DNA from: Streptomyces hydrogenans
Lineage (GTDB): Bacteria; Actinomycetota; Actinomycetes; Streptomycetales; Streptomycetaceae
NCBI RefSeq assembly: GCF_014656075.1
Contig: NZ_BNBS01000009.1
Location: 65,369 to 129,368 of the forward strand
DNA: 64,000 nt
Reading direction: 5' to 3'
Both the position numbers and the translations under genes were made by a program. The notes under the pieces were generated by a model. That model had not been told where the DNA came from. It did not search any database and saw only the letters and a program-made list of their open reading frames with translations. The number at the start of each line of letters is the position of its first letter. The stretch's first letter is position 1. Shown in pieces: positions 50,304 through 59,282 of this stretch.

Positions 50304-51375
50304 CCGTGACGCCCTCGCGGGCCGACCGCCGGGCCGCCTCCAGGACGTCCAGGGCGGATGCCGCCTCCAGCGCGGTGACCGGGTTCGGCCCGGTGCCGCG
50401 CACGGCGGCGGCGACGGCCGCGTAGTACGCCGGGTAGTCCCCCGGCACCGACTCGACCGGCGTCCCGCCGCCGGTCAGCGGGGACTCCCCGGAGCCGATC
50501 CGGCCCCACAGCGGCTCGGGCTCCGCGCCCCAGACCGCGTCGGGGCCGGGTCGCAGTCCCTCGCGCAGCGCCGCCTCCTGCGGGTCGAGGCCGTACGTCA
50601 CGAAGCCGGCGCGCTGCCCGAGCACCCGGAAGCGGGGGCCCAGCTGGGCGGTGGTGGCGGACATGTACAGGTGGGAGCGGACGCCGTTCGCGTGCGTGAG
50701 CGCGATGAAGGTGTCGTCGTCGGCCTCCGCGTCCGGGCGGCGCACGTCCGCCTCGGCGTAGACGGAGACGGCCGGGCCGAAGAGGACCAGGGCCTGGTCG
50801 ACGACGTGGCTGCCGAGGTCGTACAGCAGGCCGCCGATCTCCTCCGGGGCACCGGACTCGCGCCAGCCGCCCTTCAGCCGCGGTCGCCACCGCTCGAAGC
50901 GGGACTCGAAGCGCTGGACCTGACCCAGCTCGCCCTCGTCCAGGAGGCGGCGCAGGGTGAGGAAGTCGCTGTCCCAGCGCCGGTTCTGGAAGACGGACAG
51001 CAGCAGCCCGCGCTCCTCGGCGAGCGCCGCGAGGCCGCGCGCCTCCGCGGCGGTGGCGGCGAGCGGCTTGTCCACGACGACCGGCAGCCCGGCTTCGAGC
51101 GCGGCCTCGGCGATCGGGACGTGGGTCTTGTTCGGGGAGGCCACGACGACGAGGTCCAGCTCCGGGGCCCCGTCGGCCCAGAGCTCCTCCGGCCGGGCGA
51201 GCACCCGGACGCCCGGGTGGGCGGCCCGCGCCTCGGCGGCGCGTTCGGGATTGCCGGTGGTGACGGCGTCGAGCGTCAGGCCGGGGGTGGCGGCGATCAG
51301 CGGGGCGTGGAAGACGGAGCCCGCGAGGCCGTAGCCGACGAGGCCGACGCGGAGGGGGAGGGGGGTGGTCGTCAT
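50266..51375 (-). CDS. Gfo/Idh/MocA-family oxidoreductase
   Basis: A 369-aa NAD(P)-dependent dehydrogenase. The Rossmann motif [18 protein letters not shown] is at the N-terminus; [17 protein letters not shown] supplies the conserved Lys of the E/D-K-P motif, and [20 protein letters not shown] the catalytic His region typical of sugar/inositol dehydrogenases. ATG 51375 is used; GTG 51384 would add three residues. It is divergent from the ROK repressor gene with 56 bp between them, so the repressor may control it. The sugar substrate is unknown. The 3' end overlaps the LPETG gene. Confidence 0.9.
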   Translation of the reverse strand: MTTTPLPLRVGLVGYGLAGSVFHAPLIAATPGLTLDAVTTGNPERAAEARAAHPGVRVLARPEELWADGAPELDLVVVASPNKTHVPIAEAALEAGLPVVVDKPLAATAAEARGLAALAEERGLLLSVFQNRRWDSDFLTLRRLLDEGELGQVQRFESRFERWRPRLKGGWRESGAPEEIGGLLYDLGSHVVDQALVLFGPAVSVYAEADVRRPDAEADDDTFIALTHANGVRSHLYMSATTAQLGPRFRVLGQRAGFVTYGLDPQEAALREGLRPGPDAVWGAEPEPLWGRIGSGESPLTGGGTPVESVPGDYPAYYAAVAAAVRGTGPNPVTALEAASALDVLEAARRSAREGVTVRLPRPADGAGG

Positions 51376-51388
51376 GAATCCCACTTAA

Positions 51389-51401
51389 GCAACGCTGTTG
51401 C
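51389..51401. promoter_or_regulatory. Candidate operator between the oxidoreductase and ROK regulator genes
   Basis: GCAACGCTGTTGC, a GCAAC/GTTGC dyad with a 3-bp centre in the 56-bp divergent intergenic region. A ROK-family regulator commonly binds such a site; no second copy is seen to support it. Confidence 0.45.
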
Positions 51402-51431
51402 CGAAGTGCAAACAGGGGAGAGAATGGGTCG

Positions 51432-52586
51432 GTGACGGTGATGACGAGAGACCCCGGCGGCGGCGCGAACCTGTCGGCGCTGCGCGGCCACAACGCCGCG
51501 CTCGTGCTCGACCTGCTGCGCACGGCGGGGGAGGCGGGCATCAGCCGGCTCGAACTGGCCGGGCGCACCGGCCTCACCCCCCAGGCCGTCAGCAAGATCA
51601 CCGCCCGCCTGCGCACCGAGGGCCTGGCCGCGGAGGCGGGCCGCCGCGCCTCGACCGGAGGCAAGCCCCGTACGGTGCTCCGCCTGGTCCCCACCGCCGC
51701 CTCCGCCGTCGGCGTCCACCTCGACCGCGACGCGCTCACCCTCGCCCTCACGGACCTCACCGGCACCCCGCTCGCCGTCCGCCGCCGCCCCCTGGCCCTG
51801 GCCGACGGCCCGGACCCGGTCCTGACGGCCGTGGCGGAAGGGGTGCGCGCCCTGCTGGCCGAGGCGGCTCCCGGAACCGCGGGGCCCGGCGGGGAGCCGG
51901 GCCGCCTGCCCCCCGTCCTCGGTGTCGGGGTCGCCATGCCCGGGCCGCTGGACCACCGGGCCGGGGTGCCGGGGCGGGTGACGGGGGCGCCGGTGTGGGA
52001 GGGGTGCGCGGTGCGGGAGGTGCTGGAGGGGCGGCTCGGGCTGCCGGTCGCGCTGGACAAGGACACCAACGCCGCCGCCCTCGGACTCGCCGTCCGGCCC
52101 GGCGCGCCCCGCTCCTTCGCCTACGTCCACCTCGGTACGGGGCTCGGCGCCGGTCTCGTCGTCGGCGGCGCCCCGCTGCGGGGCGAGCGGACCGGGGCGG
52201 GCGAGCTGGGCCACCAGACGGTCCAGCTCGACGGGCCCCCGTGCGGCTGCGGGGCGCGCGGCTGCCTGGAGGTGCTGTGCCTGGCGGCGGTGGCGCGCGG
52301 GGAGCTCGCCGAGGCCGCGCGGATCCTCGGCACCGGCGCGGCCAATCTGGTCCGGCTGCTCGACATCGACCGGGTGGTGCTCGGCGGCCGGGTGGTGCGG
52401 GGGGCGCCCGGGGTCTTCGCGGACGGCGTCTCCGCCGTGCTGGCCGGCCTCCGCCTGCCGACCCCGGTCGAGGTGACGGACGTTCCGGACGCCGTGGCCC
52501 TCGGGGCCGCCCAGCTGGTCCTGGCCCCGTTCTTCGGCCTGGCCCCGCCGAGGGGTTCGTCGGAAGAGCGGACCAGCCGACCATAG
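51432..52586 (+). CDS. ROK-family transcriptional regulator
   Basis: A 384-aa NagC/XylR-type protein. An N-terminal winged helix (about 18-75, ISRLELAGRTGLTPQAVSKITARL) is fused to a ROK sugar-kinase-like domain with DKDTNAAALG, LGTGLGAGLVVGG and the zinc motif C-G-C-x4-C in GELGHQTVQLDGPPCGCGARGC. Such proteins usually repress sugar-utilisation genes until sugar binds. GTG 51432 is six bases after GAGAAT, a plausible -10, so the transcript may be leaderless. The likely target is the divergent Gfo/Idh/MocA gene. Confidence 0.92.
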   Translation: MTVMTRDPGGGANLSALRGHNAALVLDLLRTAGEAGISRLELAGRTGLTPQAVSKITARLRTEGLAAEAGRRASTGGKPRTVLRLVPTAASAVGVHLDRDALTLALTDLTGTPLAVRRRPLALADGPDPVLTAVAEGVRALLAEAAPGTAGPGGEPGRLPPVLGVGVAMPGPLDHRAGVPGRVTGAPVWEGCAVREVLEGRLGLPVALDKDTNAAALGLAVRPGAPRSFAYVHLGTGLGAGLVVGGAPLRGERTGAGELGHQTVQLDGPPCGCGARGCLEVLCLAAVARGELAEAARILGTGAANLVRLLDIDRVVLGGRVVRGAPGVFADGVSAVLAGLRLPTPVEVTDVPDAVALGAAQLVLAPFFGLAPPRGSSEERTSRP

Positions 52587-52709
52587 GCTGATCGGGCGGA
52601 TCCGGCGGGCCGGTCGCGGCCCGGGCGGTGTCGCCGGGCGTTCCGGGCCGGGCGGTGTGGCAGCGTCGCGGGCGAGCCGTACGTCCGCGAGCAGCAAAGG
52701 CATCCGCAC

Positions 52710-53570
52710 ATGACACCCGCTCCCCGGCCCCCGCGCGCCGTCCGCGCCCTCGCCGCCGCGGCCGTCACGCTGGCCGGCACCCTGTTCTCCCCGCCCGCCT
52801 CCGCCGCCCCGGCGCCCGCGCCCGCCTGCGGCCTGGTCTCCGACACCGGGTTCCCGCTCGACACGCGGATCCACGACGGCCCGGCCGACTACCCCGCCGG
52901 AGGGGACTTCGCGGCCTGGGAGCTGGAGCTGCGGAACACCACCGGCACCGCCTGCACCGGGGTGCATCCGGTGCTCGTCCTGACCGACGAGGAGCGGGTG
53001 CTGCGGCCCGAGCAGATCCGGCTGGAGTTCTACGACGAGGGCGGCGGGCGCTGGCGGCGGGTCGAGTTCGAGGCGACCCAGGAGGCGGAGAGCGTCGGCG
53101 CGTTCACCGGGTTCGGCGGCTTCGCCGTGCCCGCCCGGGGGACCGTCACCGTCCCCGTCCGGCTGGCCTTCCGGGCGGACGCCGTCCCCGAGGAGGTCGT
53201 GGTCAACGCCGCGCTCGTCCAGCGCCGGGGCGCCGACGGCGACTGGGTCGGCCGCTCCGGCGACTACCGCCTCACGATCGGCCCGCCCGAGCTCGCCGCC
53301 CCCACCGCGCGGGCCACGCCCCCCGTGCCCGCCGACCCGAGGGACCCCGCGCCCACCCCCGCACCCGACGCCTCGCCCTCGCCCTCGCCCTCGAACCCGA
53401 CCCTGGCCACGCCCCCGCCGCCCGCCGGCCGGACCCCCGGCGACCCGGTCCGCCCCGAACTCGCCCGGACGGGACGGGAGGACGCCTCCCCCCTGGCCCC
53501 CTGGGCGGCGGCCCTCGCCCTGGCCGGTGCCCTCCTCACCCGCACCGCCCGCCGCCTCCGCCGCCCCTGA
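52710..53570 (+). CDS. LAxTG-anchored surface protein of unknown function
   Basis: A 286-aa secreted protein. The signal peptide (about 1-32, VRALAAAAVTLAGTLFSPPASA) is followed by a beta-rich domain of about 170 residues (SDTGFPLDTRIHDGPADYPAGG, YDEGGGRWRRVEFE, FRADAVPEEVVVNAALVQRRG). A Pro/Ala/Ser stalk comes next, then a sorting signal: LARTG (about residues 251-255), a hydrophobic helix (LAPWAAALALAGALL) and RTARRLRRP. LAxTG is the motif preferred by class E sortases, one of which is encoded at 43043. The domain has a COG4805/immunoglobulin-like look but I cannot name a family. Confidence 0.8.
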   Translation: MTPAPRPPRAVRALAAAAVTLAGTLFSPPASAAPAPAPACGLVSDTGFPLDTRIHDGPADYPAGGDFAAWELELRNTTGTACTGVHPVLVLTDEERVLRPEQIRLEFYDEGGGRWRRVEFEATQEAESVGAFTGFGGFAVPARGTVTVPVRLAFRADAVPEEVVVNAALVQRRGADGDWVGRSGDYRLTIGPPELAAPTARATPPVPADPRDPAPTPAPDASPSPSPSNPTLATPPPPAGRTPGDPVRPELARTGREDASPLAPWAAALALAGALLTRTARRLRRP

Positions 53571-53800
53571 CCCGAGCACTCCGGGGTGCCCCGCACCCCG
53601 GAGCGCCAAGCGTCTCCCAGCACCTCGCGCCTCCGAGCACCCCTCGCCTCCGGGGCCCCGCACTCCGGAGTGCCCCGGCCCCGCACCCTGGAGCGCTCCA
53701 CGCCTCCGAGCACCTCTCGCCTCCAGAGACCCCGCACTCCGGAGTGCTCGCGCCCCCGAGCCCCTCGCCCCCGCAAGCCCCCCGCCCCGTCCCCCCCCGC
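53571..53800. repeat. Palindrome-containing degenerate tandem repeat after the LAxTG gene
   Basis: Units of about 74-84 bp carry the perfect palindrome GCACTCCGGAGTGC (53660-53673 and 53734-53747; variant at 53576) and CTCCGAGCACCTCTCGCCTCC-type text split between units. The array starts at the stop codon and fills most of the 282-bp gap to the GntR gene. Confidence 0.75.
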
Positions 53801-53852
53801 AGGTCACCCCACGTACACCTCCCCGTTCACCCCCGTCTGCGACGATCGCCGG

Positions 53853-54620
53853 ATGAACCACGACCACACCCCGAGCGCCCCCGGCGCCCCCGTCCGTTCC
53901 GGTGTGCCGGAGCACGGCCGGGTGCCGAAGTACTACGCCGTGAAGGCGCGACTCGCCGTGCTCGTCGACGAGTTGGGGGAGGGCGGGGCGCTGCCCACCG
54001 AGCGGGACCTCGCCGTCCGCTACGAGGTGTCGCGGGAGACCGTCCGGCAGGCGCTGCGCGAGCTGCTCCTGGAGGGCAGGCTGCGCCGGCGGGGGCGCGG
54101 CACGGTCGTCGCCGGGCCCAAGCTGGAGCAGCCGCTCTCGCTCGCCAGCTACACCGAGGGCGTCCGCCGCCAGGGCCGCCGCCCGGGCCGCAGCGTCGTC
54201 TCCCTCGACCGCTTCCCCTGCCCCGACGCGCTCGCCCCCGAGGTCGGCGTGGCGCCAGGCGCGCCCGTCTGGCACATGGAGCGGGTGCTGCTCGCCGACG
54301 ACGAGCGGGTCGGCCTGGAGAGCACGTACGTCGCCGAGGCGCGCGTCCCGGGCCTCGACTCCGACTTCGATCCCGACTCGTCCTTCTACGCCTACCTCCG
54401 GGACCGGCTCGGCATCTCCTTCGGCGACGCCGACGAGCGGATCGAGACCGTGCTCGCCACCCCGCGCGAGGCCCTGCTCATCGGCACCCCGCCGGCGCTG
54501 CCGATGCTGCTGCTGCACCGCCTCTCGCGCGACGAGGACGGCCGGCCCCTGGAGCGCGTCCGCACCCTCTACCGCGGCGACCGCTTCAGCTTCACCACCC
54601 ACCTGGGCCGCCAGGACTGA
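53853..54620 (+). CDS. GntR/HutC-family regulator (PhnF-like) of the phosphonate cluster
   Basis: A 255-aa regulator: an N-terminal winged helix (about 25-90; GALPTERDLAVRYEVSRETVRQALRELLLEGRLRRRGRGTVV in pieces) and a C-terminal UTRA ligand domain (ERVLLADDERVGLESTYVAEA, LLLHRLSRDEDGRPLE). GACGAT six bases before ATG 53853 is a plausible -10, so the transcript may be leaderless. It is followed at 136 bp by the phosphonate catabolic operon. PhnF-type HutC regulators control phosphonate uptake in actinobacteria, so it is probably the local regulator. The effector is unproven. Confidence 0.88.
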   Translation: MNHDHTPSAPGAPVRSGVPEHGRVPKYYAVKARLAVLVDELGEGGALPTERDLAVRYEVSRETVRQALRELLLEGRLRRRGRGTVVAGPKLEQPLSLASYTEGVRRQGRRPGRSVVSLDRFPCPDALAPEVGVAPGAPVWHMERVLLADDERVGLESTYVAEARVPGLDSDFDPDSSFYAYLRDRLGISFGDADERIETVLATPREALLIGTPPALPMLLLHRLSRDEDGRPLERVRTLYRGDRFSFTTHLGRQD

Positions 54621-54669
54621 CGGGACCCGCCCCAGCCATCGGGCTCCGCAATATCACGGAAGGGTAACG

Positions 54670-54680
54670 GGTCTAGTCCA
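54670..54680 (+). promoter_or_regulatory. Candidate GntR/HutC operator upstream of the phosphonate operon
   Basis: GGTCTAGTCCA resembles one copy of the GTCTAGAC-type half-palindromes bound by HutC/PhnF and DasR regulators. It lies in the 135-bp gap before the operon. The match is imperfect and only one copy is seen. Confidence 0.4.
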
Positions 54681-54755
54681 AGCTTGTCGGGCCGTTCACC
54701 GTCCCGTCGCCCGTCCGACCGTCCGGCGCCACCCGCCGCCCCGACCGTGGACGGC

Positions 54756-55877
54756 ATGAAGGTGATCGTCGTAGGAGCAGGCGTGGTGGGCACCATGCAC
54801 GCCTGGCAGGCAGTGGAACGCGGCCACGAGGTCGTACACATCGAGCGCGAGGCCGAGGCGCGCGGAGCCTCCCTGAGGAACTTCGGCCAGATCTGGGTCA
54901 GCGGCAGGGCGGGCGGCGAGGAACTCGACACCGCCCTGCGCGCCCGCGAACTCTGGGAGGGGATCGGCGCCCGCGTCCCCGGCCTCGGCTTCCGGGCCAT
55001 CGGCTCCCTCACCCCCGTCCGGGGCGCGCTGGAGCTGGCCGTCGCCGAGGCGGCCGTCGCCCGCGAGGACGCCCCCGCCCGCGGCTACAAGCTGCTCACC
55101 CCCGAGGAGGCGCGGGCCGTCAACCCGGCCCTGCGCGGCGCCTTCGACGCGGCCCTCTGGTGCGAGCGGGACGCCGCCGTCGAGCCGCGCACCGCACAGC
55201 TCGCCCTCCGCGAGGCGCTCCTCGCCTCCGGCCGCTACACCTTCCTCCCGCACCGCGAGGTCCGCGAGGTCGTCGGCGAGCACGCCGTCCGGGACGACCA
55301 CGGCGAACTCCACAGCGGCGACGCCGTCGTGCTGTGCACCGGCGCCTGGCTCTCCGGCCTGGTCCGCGAGGTCGCCGGCGCGATACCCGTCCGCCGCGTC
55401 CGCCTCCAGATGATGCAGACCGCCCCGCTCGGCGAGCCGCTGACGACCTCCGTCGCCGACGCCGACTCCTTCCGCTACTACCCGGCCTACGCCTCCGGGG
55501 CGCTCGACGCGCTCAACGCCGGCCAGGCGCAGGACCCGACCGCCGCCGCCCACAGGATGCAGCTGCTGATGGTGCAGCGCCTCGACGGCGGACTGACCAT
55601 CGGCGACACCCACGAGTACGAGCACCCCTTCGCCTTCGACACCGTCGAGGACCCCTACGAGCACCTCGTCCGCGTCGTCGAGTCCCTGCTCGGCCGCCCG
55701 CTGCCGGCGATCCGCCGTCGTTGGGCCGGGGTGTACGCGCAGTGCGTGGACACCACCCGGGTGGTCCACCGCCAGCGGGTGCGGGACGGGGTCTGGCTCG
55801 TGACCGGGCCCGGCGGCCGGGGCATGACCTGCTCGCCCGCCGTGGCCGAGACGACCGCGAACGAACTGGGCTGGTGA
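54756..55877 (+). CDS. FAD-dependent oxidoreductase of phosphonate catabolism (TIGR03364 type)
   Basis: A 373-aa DAO-family flavoprotein. The dinucleotide motif VIVVGAGVVGTMHAWQAVERGHEV opens the protein and IEREAEARGASLRNFGQIW follows, a combination typical of the TIGR03364 subfamily found in phosphonate gene clusters. The C-terminus GVWLVTGPGGRGMTCSPAVAE closes the FAD site. Members of this group are reported to oxidise 2-aminoethylphosphonate or its N-alkyl forms to phosphonoacetaldehyde. The next gene encodes a phosphonatase-like hydrolase, which fits a two-step route. ATG 54756 is chosen because the Rossmann strand starts there. Confidence 0.85.
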   Translation: MKVIVVGAGVVGTMHAWQAVERGHEVVHIEREAEARGASLRNFGQIWVSGRAGGEELDTALRARELWEGIGARVPGLGFRAIGSLTPVRGALELAVAEAAVAREDAPARGYKLLTPEEARAVNPALRGAFDAALWCERDAAVEPRTAQLALREALLASGRYTFLPHREVREVVGEHAVRDDHGELHSGDAVVLCTGAWLSGLVREVAGAIPVRRVRLQMMQTAPLGEPLTTSVADADSFRYYPAYASGALDALNAGQAQDPTAAAHRMQLLMVQRLDGGLTIGDTHEYEHPFAFDTVEDPYEHLVRVVESLLGRPLPAIRRRWAGVYAQCVDTTRVVHRQRVRDGVWLVTGPGGRGMTCSPAVAETTANELGW

Positions 55878-56560
55878 GCAGCGTGACCGAGATGAACCTG
55901 ATCGTCCTCGACATGGCCGGGACGACCGTCGCCGACGACGGACTCGTCGAGCGGGCCTTCACGGCCGCCGCCGAGCGCCTCGGCGAGGACCCGGCCACGA
56001 TGATCGACCACGTCCGCGCCACCATGGGCGAGTCCAAGATCTCCGTCTTCCGCCATCTCCTCGGCGGCGACGAGGCCCGCGCCCGGCAGGCCAACCTCGC
56101 CTTCGAGGAGGCGTACGGGGAGCTGGTCTCCGACGGCCTGATCGCGCCCCTCCCCGGTGCCGCCGAGACCGTCGCCGCCCTCCGCGAGCAGGGTCGCACC
56201 GTCGTCCTGACCACCGGCTTCGCCCGCGTCACCCAGGACGCCATCCTCGACGCGCTCGGCTGGCGGGACCTCGCCGACCTCACCCTCTGCCCGGCCGACG
56301 CCGGCGGCCGCGGCCGCCCGTACCCGGACATGGTCCTCGCCGCCCTCCTCCGCACCGGCGCCGTCGACGACGTCCGCCGGACCGTCGTCGCCGGCGACAC
56401 CTCGTACGACATGCTCACCGGCGCCCGCTCCGGCGCCGGGATCGTGGCGGGCGTGCTGACCGGCGCCCACGACGGGCCCGCCCTCACCCGGCACGGCGCC
56501 ACCCACGTCCTCGCCTCCGTCGCGGAACTCCCGGCGGCGATACGGGAGTACGAGTCGTGA
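55874..56560 (+). CDS. Phosphonatase-like HAD hydrolase
   Basis: A 228-aa HAD-superfamily enzyme. Nucleophile Asp13 lies in LIVLDMAGTTVADDG, the DMAGTT form that distinguishes phosphonatase-like hydrolases from ordinary phosphatases. VVLTTGFARVTQDAIL and VVAGDTSYDMLTGARSGA provide motifs II and IV. It would cleave the C-P bond of phosphonoacetaldehyde, or a related substrate, made by the preceding flavoenzyme. GTG 55874 overlaps the upstream stop as GTGA; GTG 55883 and ATG 55892 are possible alternatives. The stop overlaps the ABC ATPase start. Confidence 0.85.
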   Translation: MSSVTEMNLIVLDMAGTTVADDGLVERAFTAAAERLGEDPATMIDHVRATMGESKISVFRHLLGGDEARARQANLAFEEAYGELVSDGLIAPLPGAAETVAALREQGRTVVLTTGFARVTQDAILDALGWRDLADLTLCPADAGGRGRPYPDMVLAALLRTGAVDDVRRTVVAGDTSYDMLTGARSGAGIVAGVLTGAHDGPALTRHGATHVLASVAELPAAIREYES

Positions 56561-57609
56561 CCAGCGGCATCCGCTTCGACGGGGTCACCGTCCGGTACGG
56601 GGACACCACCGTCCTCGACGCGCTCACCCTCACCGTCGAACCCGGCGAGGTGATGGCCCTCCTCGGGCCCTCCGGCTCCGGCAAGACGACCGCCCTGCGG
56701 ACCGTCGCCGGCTTCGTGACGCCCTCCGCCGGCCGGGTGCACATCGGCGACCGCGACGTCACCGACCTCCCGCCGTACAAGCGGGGCATCGGGATGGTCG
56801 TCCAGCAGTACGCCCTCTTCCCGCACCTGCGCGTCGACGAGAACGTGGCCTTCGGGCTCAAGGCCCGCAAGCACCCCAGGGCCGAGATCCCCGGCCGGGT
56901 CGCCGAGGCCCTGGAGATGACCGGGATGGGCGCGTACGCCAGGCGCCACCCCCGCGAACTCTCCGGCGGACAGCAGCAGCGCGTCGCCATCGCCCGCGCC
57001 CTCGCCATCCGCCCCGACGTCCTCCTCCTGGACGAACCGCTCTCCGCGCTCGACGCCCAGCTCCGCTCCGGCATGCTCGCCGAGCTGGCCCGGCTGCACC
57101 GCGAACTCCCCGACGTCTCGATCCTGTACGTCACCCACGACCAGGTCGAGGCGCTCACCCTCGCCGACCGGATCTCCGTCATGGACCGGGCCCGGCTCCA
57201 GGACTGCGGCACCCCGCAGGAGCTGTACCGGCGGCCCCGCACCGCCTTCACCGCCTCCTTCGTCGGCAACGCCAACCTGCTGCCGGTCCGGGTCGGGCCC
57301 GACGGCGTCGACCTCGCCGGCACCGCCCTGAAGGTCCCGGTCGGCGACGCCGCCCCCGGCGCCGCCGCCACCCTCTGCGTGCGGCCCCACCTCATCGGCC
57401 TCGGCGAGGGCCCCAACGCCCTGCGCGGCCGGATCGCCGAGGTCCAGTGGCGCGGCGCCACCCACCGGCTGTACGTCGACGTCGACGGGCACCGCGTGAA
57501 GGCCGACGTCCGCGAGCTGCGGGACACCCCGCCGCTCGGCTCGGAGGTCACCCTGCACTTCGCGCCCGAGGACGCGGTCCTGCTCGCCGCGGGGGTGAAC
57601 GATGGCTAG
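56557..57609 (+). CDS. phnT: Phosphonate ABC importer ATPase (PhnT-like)
   Basis: A 350-aa ATPase of the spermidine/2-AEP group. Walker A GPSGSGKTT (37-45), signature LSGGQQQRVAIARALA, Walker B LLLDEPLSALD and switch His in YVTHDQVEALTLAD are intact. The C-terminal 110 residues form a TOBE-type regulatory domain (RIAEVQWRGATHRLYVDV). GTG 56557 overlaps the hydrolase stop and the gene overlaps the first permease by eight bases. Context with TIGR03364 and phosphonatase-like enzymes points to 2-aminoethylphosphonate or a derivative as cargo. Confidence 0.92.
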   Translation: MTSGIRFDGVTVRYGDTTVLDALTLTVEPGEVMALLGPSGSGKTTALRTVAGFVTPSAGRVHIGDRDVTDLPPYKRGIGMVVQQYALFPHLRVDENVAFGLKARKHPRAEIPGRVAEALEMTGMGAYARRHPRELSGGQQQRVAIARALAIRPDVLLLDEPLSALDAQLRSGMLAELARLHRELPDVSILYVTHDQVEALTLADRISVMDRARLQDCGTPQELYRRPRTAFTASFVGNANLLPVRVGPDGVDLAGTALKVPVGDAAPGAAATLCVRPHLIGLGEGPNALRGRIAEVQWRGATHRLYVDVDGHRVKADVRELRDTPPLGSEVTLHFAPEDAVLLAAGVNDG

Positions 57610-58471
57610 CGCCCAGGCCACCGCGCCGCCCGTCGTCACGGCGGTCCGCCCGCACCGGAGCCGTACCGTCCCCGCCTGGGTCTGGGCCCTGCCGCCCGTC
57701 GCCGTCCTCGGCCTGGTCTTCCTCTACCCGCTGGGGCTCGTCGTCCAGGAGTCGCTCGCGCCCGGCGCGTACGCCGAGGTCCTCGCCTCCGCCTCCTTCC
57801 GGGACGCGCTGGTCACCACCGTCTGGCTCGCCGTCGGCGCCACCGTCGGCTGCCTCGTCCTCGGCTTCGTCCTCGCGCTGATCGTCGCCTTCGTGCCCTT
57901 CCCCGGCGCGAAGGCGGTCTCCCGCTTCATCGACGTCTTCCTCTCCTTCCCCTCCTTCCTCATCACCCTCGCCCTGCTCTTCGTGTACGGCACGGTCGGC
58001 ATGGCCAACGGGCTGTGGACGGGAGCCACCGGCGCCGACGCCGTCTCGGACGGACCCTTCCACTTCCTCACCACCCCGTGGGGCGTGCTCCTCGCCGAGA
58101 TCACCTACTTCACGCCCTTCGTGATGCGGCCGCTGCTCGCCGCCTTCTCCCAGCTGGACACCGCCCAGCTGGAGGTGGCGTCCTCGCTCGGCGCCCGGCC
58201 CGCGCGGATCGTGCGGCGGGTGATCCTCCCCGAGGTGCTGCCCGCGCTCGCGGCCGGCGGCAGCCTCGTCCTCGTCATGTGCCTCAACGAGTTCGGGATC
58301 GTCCTCTTCACCGGCGCCAAGGGCGTCACGACCCTCCCGATGCTCGTCTACTCCCAGGCCATCCTCGAATCCGACTACGCCGCCGCCTGCGTCGTCGCCG
58401 TCGTCAACGTCGCGCTCTCCGTGGGCCTCTACGCCGTCTACCGGGTGGTGAGCCGCCGTGCTGGTGCATAG
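57602..58471 (+). CDS. phnU: Phosphonate ABC importer permease 1 (PhnU-like)
   Basis: A 289-aa permease with six hydrophobic segments and the EAA-type loop ASSLGARPARIVRRVILPEVLPALAAG, which docks on the ATPase. It belongs to the binding-protein-dependent transport permease family. ATG 57602 overlaps the ATPase gene by eight bases, and the second permease gene begins 14 bp before its stop. With the ATPase, second permease and lipoprotein it forms a complete importer. Confidence 0.9.
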   Translation: MASAQATAPPVVTAVRPHRSRTVPAWVWALPPVAVLGLVFLYPLGLVVQESLAPGAYAEVLASASFRDALVTTVWLAVGATVGCLVLGFVLALIVAFVPFPGAKAVSRFIDVFLSFPSFLITLALLFVYGTVGMANGLWTGATGADAVSDGPFHFLTTPWGVLLAEITYFTPFVMRPLLAAFSQLDTAQLEVASSLGARPARIVRRVILPEVLPALAAGGSLVLVMCLNEFGIVLFTGAKGVTTLPMLVYSQAILESDYAAACVVAVVNVALSVGLYAVYRVVSRRAGA

Positions 58472-59255
58472 CCGCAGCGGACGCCGGGCGTCCTGGCTGG
58501 TCTTCGCCGTCCTCTTCGTGCCGCTCTTCGCGGTGCCCCTCCTCGTCATCGTCGCCGCCTCCTTCTCCACCCACTGGTCCGGCGCCTTCCCCTCCGGCCC
58601 GACCACGGAGCACTACGCGGCGGCCGTCCGCGGCGAGTCCCTCCAGGCCCTGACGACCAGCCTCGTCACCGCCGTCGCCGCGAGCCTCCTCGCGCTCACC
58701 CTCGGCACCTGGGCCGCGCTCGCCGCCGCCGCGCTGCGCGGCCGGGGCCGCCGGATCCTGGACGCGCTGTTCGTGCTGCCGCTCGCCGTGCCGTCGGTGG
58801 TGGTCGGCCTCGCCGTCCTGGTGGCCTTCTCCCGGCCGCCGCTGCTCCTCAACGGCACCCGCTGGATCGTGATCCTGGCCCACACGGTCCTGGTCACGGC
58901 CTTCGCCCACCAGTCGGTCTCGGCGGCGATCCGCCGCCTCGACCCGATGTACGAGCAGGCGGCGGCCGGACTCGGCGCCCGCCCCTCGTACGTCCTGCTC
59001 CGGGTCAGGCTGCCCCTGCTGCTGCCCTCCCTGAGCGCCGCCGCGGGGCTCTGCTTCGCCCTGTCCATGGGGGAGCTGAGCGCCACGATGATGCTCTACC
59101 CGCCGGACTGGACGCCGCTGCCGGTGCTGGTCTTCACCGCCACCGACCGCGGGTCCCTCTTCATCGGATCGGCGCTGGCCGTGGTCCTCATGGCCGCCAC
59201 CCTGCTGGTCCTGCTCGCCGTCTCCCGCATCCGCACCAAGGCTTCCTACCGCTAA
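58458..59255 (+). CDS. phnV: Phosphonate ABC importer permease 2 (PhnV-like)
   Basis: A 265-aa second permease. Six helices are evident from SWLVFAVLFVPLFAVPLLVIVAA to GSALAVVLMAATLLVLLAV. The EAA loop reads EQAAAGLGARPSYVLLRVRLPLLLPSLSAAA. GTG 58458 lies within the end of the first permease gene. The binding-protein gene follows after 27 bp with a GGAGAG ribosome site. The gene belongs to the same operon as the four preceding catabolic and transport genes. Confidence 0.9.
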   Translation: MLVHSRSGRRASWLVFAVLFVPLFAVPLLVIVAASFSTHWSGAFPSGPTTEHYAAAVRGESLQALTTSLVTAVAASLLALTLGTWAALAAAALRGRGRRILDALFVLPLAVPSVVVGLAVLVAFSRPPLLLNGTRWIVILAHTVLVTAFAHQSVSAAIRRLDPMYEQAAAGLGARPSYVLLRVRLPLLLPSLSAAAGLCFALSMGELSATMMLYPPDWTPLPVLVFTATDRGSLFIGSALAVVLMAATLLVLLAVSRIRTKASYR

Positions 59256-59282
59256 CCCTCACAGCCAGGAGAGAACGACGTC